A DNA stretch of 64,000 nt from Thermomonas carbonis (GTDB lineage Bacteria > Pseudomonadota > Gammaproteobacteria > Xanthomonadales > Xanthomonadaceae), in NCBI RefSeq assembly GCF_014396975.1, contig NZ_CP060719.1, positions 2,018,001 to 2,082,000 on the forward strand, read 5' to 3'. The notes below the pieces were generated by a model. It saw only the letters and a list, made by a program, of their open reading frames with translations. It did not search any database and was not told the origin of the DNA. Both the position numbers and the translations under genes were made by a program. Numbering within the stretch: position 1 is the stretch's first letter; every line of letters starts with the position of its first letter. Shown here in pieces: positions 59,987 through 64,000 of this stretch.

Positions 59987-61417
59987 TCAGGTACCGGGGC
60001 GTTGCAGCGGCTTGGGCTCTGCGACTTCCTCGCCGGGCTGGGCCTTGCCAGACATCTCGGCACCGGCGTCCGGGGCGAGCCGCAGCATCATCCATGCCGA
60101 ACTCGCCGATACCAGGCCGACGGTCAGGAACGCGAAGGTGAAGTTGATCGCGGCGTCCATCGGCTGCCCGCTGGCGATGCTCGCCACGGTCAACGCGTAG
60201 CCGCCGATGGTCACGCCGATCGCCAGCGCCACCTGCTGCGCCATCCCGGCCAGGCTGCTGGCCTGGCCCATGCGCTCGGGTTCGATTTCCGCGTAGGTGA
60301 TCGCGTTGAGGCTGGTGAACTGCAGCGAACGAAAGCATCCACTGGCCAGCAGCACCCCTATCAGCAGCGGATAGGGCGTGTCCGCGCGGAACAGGCCGAA
60401 GACGCACAACAGCGCCGATGCGGCCAGCGCGTTGGCGATCAGCACCGGGCGGAAACCGAAGCGGCGCAGGATGCGCGCCGCCAGCGTCTTCATGAACATC
60501 GCACCGGCCGCGGACGCAAAGGTGATCAGGCCGGATTGCAGCGGGTCCAGTCCGAAGCTGAGCTGCAGCATCAGCGGCAACAGGAACGGCGTAGCGCCGA
60601 TGCCGATGCGGAACAGCGAACCGCCGAGCACGCCGACGCGGAATGTCGGCAGCTTCAGCAGGCCAAGGTCGATCAGCGGATGCGGGTGGCGACGCGCATG
60701 CAGCACGTACAGCGCGAGGCCGGTCATCCCTGCGAGCAGGCAGCCAACAGCGACCTCGGTGCTGACCAAGTGCCGGCCCAGGCTGGCGAAACCGAACATG
60801 GTCAGCGCCAGCCCAATCGCGGACAGCGCGAAACCGCGCACGTCGAGCGGCTTCGGTTCGCCACGCAGCAACGGGATGTGCCGCCAGGCCAGGAAAATCC
60901 CGAGCAGGCCCATCGGGATGTTGATCAGGAAGATGTAACGCCAGTTGCCGTAGGTGGTGATCAGGCCACCGAGCGGCGGGCCCATCATCGGCCCGAGCAG
61001 CGCCGGCACCGTGAGCCAGCTGAGCGCACGCACCAGTTGCGCCTTGGGAATGCTGCGCAGGATCACCAGCCGGCCCACCGGCACCATCATCGCGCCGCCC
61101 ATGCCCTGCAGGAAGCGCGCCGCCACCAGTGCGCCCAGCGAGCCCGACGTCGCGCAGCCGATCGAGCCGAGCAGGAACACCCCGATCGCGACCATGAAGG
61201 TCGGGCGCGCGCCGAACCGATCCGCCACCCAGCCACTGATTGGAATGAACACCGCCAGCGCCAGCATGTAGGTGGTCAGCGCCAGCTTCAGCGCCACCGG
61301 CTCGACCCCGAAGTCCAGCGCGATCGCCGGCAGCGAGGTCGCGATGGCCGTCGAATCCATGTTCTCGATGAACAATGCGGTCGCGACGATCAGCGGCAGC
61401 AGGCGTTCGCGTTTCAC
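59987..61417 (-). CDS. MFS transporter, DHA2 (drug:H+ antiporter) family
   Basis: A 476-residue multispan exporter. The first span carries ATALFIENMDSTAIATSLP, typical of the 14-span DHA2 group, and the loop motif is ADRFGARPTFM. The span-5 antiporter motif is in LLGPMMGPPLGGLI and WRYIFLINIPMG follows. It probably exports drugs or dyes; specificity is unknown. No regulator gene lies beside it. The C-terminal tail is hydrophilic. Confidence 0.87.
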   Translation of the reverse strand: MKRERLLPLIVATALFIENMDSTAIATSLPAIALDFGVEPVALKLALTTYMLALAVFIPISGWVADRFGARPTFMVAIGVFLLGSIGCATSGSLGALVAARFLQGMGGAMMVPVGRLVILRSIPKAQLVRALSWLTVPALLGPMMGPPLGGLITTYGNWRYIFLINIPMGLLGIFLAWRHIPLLRGEPKPLDVRGFALSAIGLALTMFGFASLGRHLVSTEVAVGCLLAGMTGLALYVLHARRHPHPLIDLGLLKLPTFRVGVLGGSLFRIGIGATPFLLPLMLQLSFGLDPLQSGLITFASAAGAMFMKTLAARILRRFGFRPVLIANALAASALLCVFGLFRADTPYPLLIGVLLASGCFRSLQFTSLNAITYAEIEPERMGQASSLAGMAQQVALAIGVTIGGYALTVASIASGQPMDAAINFTFAFLTVGLVSASSAWMMLRLAPDAGAEMSGKAQPGEEVAEPKPLQRPGT

Positions 61418-61504
61418 TGTGCAGGGGCGGGCCGTGACGGGAATGAGCGGTCATTGTCGCCCACGCAGCGTGAGCGGCCCGGCTCGAAAGCGAGGCGCGA
61501 TGCC

Positions 61505-62380
61505 TCAGTCGCTGCCGTTGCCCTGTTCCGGCCGCCGCGCCGCAAACCACGCGAACACCGCGGCAGTGAAGAACATCAGCAGGCTGTAGACCGCGGCGGG
61601 GATCGACATCGTCGCGTTCTGCAGCACGTTGAGGGCGATGAAGATCGCCAACGTGCCGTTGTGGATGCCGATTTCCATCGCGACGGCGATTGCCTGCCTG
61701 CGCGGCAGCCGCAATGCGCGCGGCGCGGCGTAGCCGGTGGCCATGCTGGCGAGGTTGAACAGCAGGCAGACGATGCCGATGCTGGCGAAGAACTGCAGCA
61801 AGGTGCTCCATTCCTTCACCACCGCGACCACGATCAGCAACACCAGCACCAGCACCGACAGCAGGCGGATCGGCTTCTCCATGCGGCTCGCGAAGGTCGG
61901 CGCGCGCGCGCGGACCAGCATGCCGAACGCGACCGGCAGCAGGATGATCACCGCGACCTCGATGATCTTCTGCACCGGCGGCGGCACGTACTGGCCGCTG
62001 CCGAGGAAGAGCTCCAGGGACAGGTTGAGGATGACCGGCAGCGTGAGCAGGCAGAGCACGCTGTTGACCGCGGTCAGGGTGATGTTGAGGGCCACGTCGC
62101 CGCGCGCGAGGTGGCTGTAGATGTTCGCGGTCGCACCACCCGGCGAGGCCGCCAGCAGCATCAACCCCACCGCGAGTTCCGGCGGCAGCTTGAACAGCAG
62201 CGCAAGTCCCAGTGCGACCCACGGCAGCACCGCGGTCTGCAGGAACAGCCCGGTCAGCACCGCGCGCGGATAGCGGGCAACGCGGCGGAAGTCGGCGAGG
62301 GTCAGCCCCAGGCCAAGCCCGAGCATGATCACGCCCAGCGCAAGCGGCAGCAGCAGGCTGGTCAACATCGAAGACTGCAT
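61505..62380 (-). CDS. bile acid:sodium symporter family protein
   Basis: A 291-residue membrane protein of the BASS family with about nine to ten spans. The conserved LLAASPGGATANIYSHLARGD and EIGIHNGTLAIFIAL segments correspond to the two crossing helices with the sodium sites. Bacterial members carry organic acids or other anions; bile acids are only the family name. The ATG at 62380 (MQSSMLTSLLLP) is chosen; ATG 62368 is also possible. It is divergent from the ATP-grasp gene. Confidence 0.87.
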   Translation of the reverse strand: MQSSMLTSLLLPLALGVIMLGLGLGLTLADFRRVARYPRAVLTGLFLQTAVLPWVALGLALLFKLPPELAVGLMLLAASPGGATANIYSHLARGDVALNITLTAVNSVLCLLTLPVILNLSLELFLGSGQYVPPPVQKIIEVAVIILLPVAFGMLVRARAPTFASRMEKPIRLLSVLVLVLLIVVAVVKEWSTLLQFFASIGIVCLLFNLASMATGYAAPRALRLPRRQAIAVAMEIGIHNGTLAIFIALNVLQNATMSIPAAVYSLLMFFTAAVFAWFAARRPEQGNGSD

Positions 62381-62521
62381 CGGCGGATCCCCTCGCGTCG
62401 CATGCATTGGCATGCGCCCCCGGTGCAGGATCGCGTGCCTGCCACGCGAGGTGCAAGTGCGCACTCGTCGACGCGGCGATCGGGGTCGATAATGGCCGCT
62501 GCCCGAAGCCGCATCGATGCC

Positions 62522-63408
62522 ATGACCGAGATCGCCATCCTCACGCCGGATCCCGCGGATGTTTCGCACACCACGCTGTGGCCGAAGGTGCTTGCGCGCC
62601 TGCAACGCGCGCTTGACGCGGCAGGCATCACCGTCACGCCCACGCCATGGACGATGCATGCCGATGACGCGAGCGCACTGCGCGGCTTTGCGCGGGTGTT
62701 GCCCTTGCTGGCATGGGCTATCACTTCGACCATGTGCGCTGGCTGCGTGCCTGCGCCACTTGGCAGCGCGAGGGCATCGCAATGGCCAACCCGGCCAGCG
62801 TGCTGGCGTGGAACTCCGACAAACGCTACCTGGTGGAACTCGCCGCGCGGGGTGTGGCGCTCCCGGCTACGACCTTCACCGATCATTTGCAGCAACACGT
62901 CATCGAACGGATGTTCGACGCGACTGGCGTCGACGAATTGATCGTCAAACCGGCGATATCCGGTGGCGCGTGGAAGACCGTGCGCGTGCGTCGTGGCGAT
63001 GCCATCGAGCCGGGCGATGGCACCACCATGCTGGTGCAGCCCTACCTGCCGACCATCGAGCACGAGGGCGAAACCTCGCTGCTGTATTTCGGCGGCGTGC
63101 TCAGCCATGTGGTCAACAAGCGCCCGGTGGCGGGCGAGTTCCGCGTGCAGGAAGAATTCGGCGGCGTGTATCGGGTGCTCGATGATCCGCCGGCTGGTGC
63201 GGTCGCCTTGGCCGAACAGGTGCTGGCTGCGATCGATGCGCCGTTGCTGTATGCGCGCATCGACGTGGTCCCGGATGCCGATGGCCTCTGGTTGCTGATG
63301 GAAGCCGAACTGATCGAACCCGATTTCTACCTGGGCAGCGACCCGCAACAGGGTGCCGGTTTCGCCCGCGCATTGCGCGATGCCCTCAACGATGGAGCAA
63401 CCGCATGA
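62522..63408 (+). pseudogene. RimK/glutathione-synthetase-like ATP-grasp protein, frameshifted
   Basis: Starts MTEIAILTPDPADVSHTTLW and reads correctly to LPLLAW, then leaves frame at the GGG of 62715-62717; the next frame continues GYHFDHVRWLRACATWQRE to the stop. One more G joins them into about 295 residues. The ATP-grasp core is VDELIVKPAISGGAWKT, with MLVQPYLPTIEHEGE and the metal-site acids in YARIDVVPDADG and LMEAELIEPDFYL. It would ligate an amino acid or peptide; substrate unknown. It overlaps the next gene by 4 bases (ATGA). Confidence 0.83.
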
Positions 63409-64000
63409 AAACCCTGCGCATCGATTTCGTGTCCGACGTGGTCTGCCCGTGGTGCGCGATCGGCCTGGCCTCGCTGGAGCAGGCGCTGCAGCGCATGCAG
63501 GGCGAGGTCGCCGCCGACATCCACTTCCAGCCGTTCGAACTCAACCCTCAGTTGCCCGCGGAAGGCGAGGGCATCGGCGAGCACCTGCAGCGCAAGTACG
63601 GCATGTCCGAGGCGCAGCTCGCCGAAAACCAGGAGCGCATCCGCGCACGCGGTGCCGAGCTCGGCGTGGTGTTCGACTTCAACGGGCGCAGCCGGATCTT
63701 CAACACCTTCGACGCGCATCGGCTGCTGCACTGGGCCGGGGTCGAAGGCGGGCAACGCGAACTCAAGCATGCGTTGCTGCGTGCGTACTTCGCCGAAGGC
63801 CGCAACGTCTCCGACCACGCCACCTTGGTCGACATCGCCAGCGCTGCGGGCTTCGATGCGGCGCGTGCCGCGGCGATCCTGGGCTCCGACGAATACGCCG
63901 CCGACGTACGCGAGGCCGAACAGTTCTTCACCCGCAACGGCATCAACGGCGTGCCGGCGGTGATCATCGAACGCAAGCACCTGATCTCCGGCGGACAGCC
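63405..64000 (+). CDS. DsbA-family oxidoreductase, FrnE-like, partial
   Basis: The first 198 residues of a cytoplasmic thioredoxin-fold protein; the 3' end lies beyond the window. The redox motif is near the N-terminus, FVSDVVCPWCAIGLASLE (CPWC). The helical insert (YGMSEAQLAENQERIRARG) and NGINGVPAVIIERKHLISGG with its cis-Pro are typical of FrnE. Its ATG overlaps the ATP-grasp stop, so the two are translationally coupled. Confidence 0.9.
   Translation, partial: MKTLRIDFVSDVVCPWCAIGLASLEQALQRMQGEVAADIHFQPFELNPQLPAEGEGIGEHLQRKYGMSEAQLAENQERIRARGAELGVVFDFNGRSRIFNTFDAHRLLHWAGVEGGQRELKHALLRAYFAEGRNVSDHATLVDIASAAGFDAARAAAILGSDEYAADVREAEQFFTRNGINGVPAVIIERKHLISGGQ

Noticed and set aside
59852..62941. 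Plus-strand open frame of about 1000 codons rich in Arg, Gln and His
   Set aside because: It is antisense to the DHA2 transporter and the BASS-family gene. Only its last part, from 62522, is real: the N-terminus of the ATP-grasp protein.

Overview
The window is about 64 kb of high-GC DNA with the gene content and order of a Lysobacteraceae/Xanthomonadaceae chromosome (Lysobacter, Luteimonas, Thermomonas, Pseudoxanthomonas or a close relative). Indicators are the rpsM-rpsK-rpsD-rpoA-rplQ end of the ribosomal operon, a class II DAHP synthase, tandem S46 dipeptidyl-peptidases, a tdh-kbl pair, a 30S THX gene and an OmpA with a thrombospondin-type-3 linker. Family placement is an inference from protein resemblance; no database search was possible.

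Layout. 1-3060: end of the alpha ribosomal operon, closed by a strong terminator, with three hairpins between rpoA and rplQ. 3.1-10.3 kb: dsbB, DAHP synthase, a frameshifted lipoprotein amidase, a membrane protein overlapping thpR, typA and ppiB. 10.4-15.1 kb: aspartate aminotransferase, mdh, prpB, prpC. 15.1-20.8 kb: cell-wall hydrolase, fadH, ompA, a secreted hypothetical and an RsuA-family pseudouridine synthase. 20.8-27.6 kb: kbl-tdh and two S46 peptidases, the second frameshifted. 27.6-35.7 kb: DUF3224, phosphatase, aldo/keto reductase, folC-dedD-purF (no cvpA), a REP-like repeat, a ferritin-like protein, a lipoprotein and lpxH. 35.8-40.8 kb: gltX, then a zinc module: zur, a His-rich ZnuD-type TonB receptor, a Zur-box-like palindrome and a MerC-family protein; then THX. 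40.8-48.3 kb: M19 dipeptidase, hutI, hutF, ogt, a lipoprotein phosphodiesterase and hutU. 48.4-54.6 kb is the most accessory-looking stretch: a decayed AAA ATPase, an orphan protein, a GAF protein, a large NHL/FG-GAP double-propeller protein and a diheme cytochrome c-rhodanese fusion. 54.7-64 kb: MHS transporter, two hypotheticals, an SDR-like protein with a zinc ribbon, DUF2058, a YgjP-type metallopeptidase (frameshifted), a DHA2 transporter, a bile-acid-symporter-family protein, an ATP-grasp enzyme (frameshifted) and a partial FrnE-type DsbA.

Metabolic theme (inference). Periplasmic dipeptidyl-peptidases and an exported dipeptidase release amino acids. Threonine is degraded by Tdh/Kbl and histidine by HutU/HutI/HutF. 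Propionyl-CoA would feed the PrpB/PrpC methylcitrate cycle, and Mdh, aminotransferase and FadH handle the carbon. This fits a peptide-using heterotroph.

Caution. At least four conserved genes are broken by one missing base, each in a G or C run, and a fifth such deletion would explain an apparent fusion of a small membrane protein to HutI. This looks like systematic homopolymer under-calling in the assembly rather than gene decay, so the frameshifted genes are probably intact in the organism. I found no CRISPR array, prophage, insertion sequence, rRNA or tRNA, and no system I can confidently call new.
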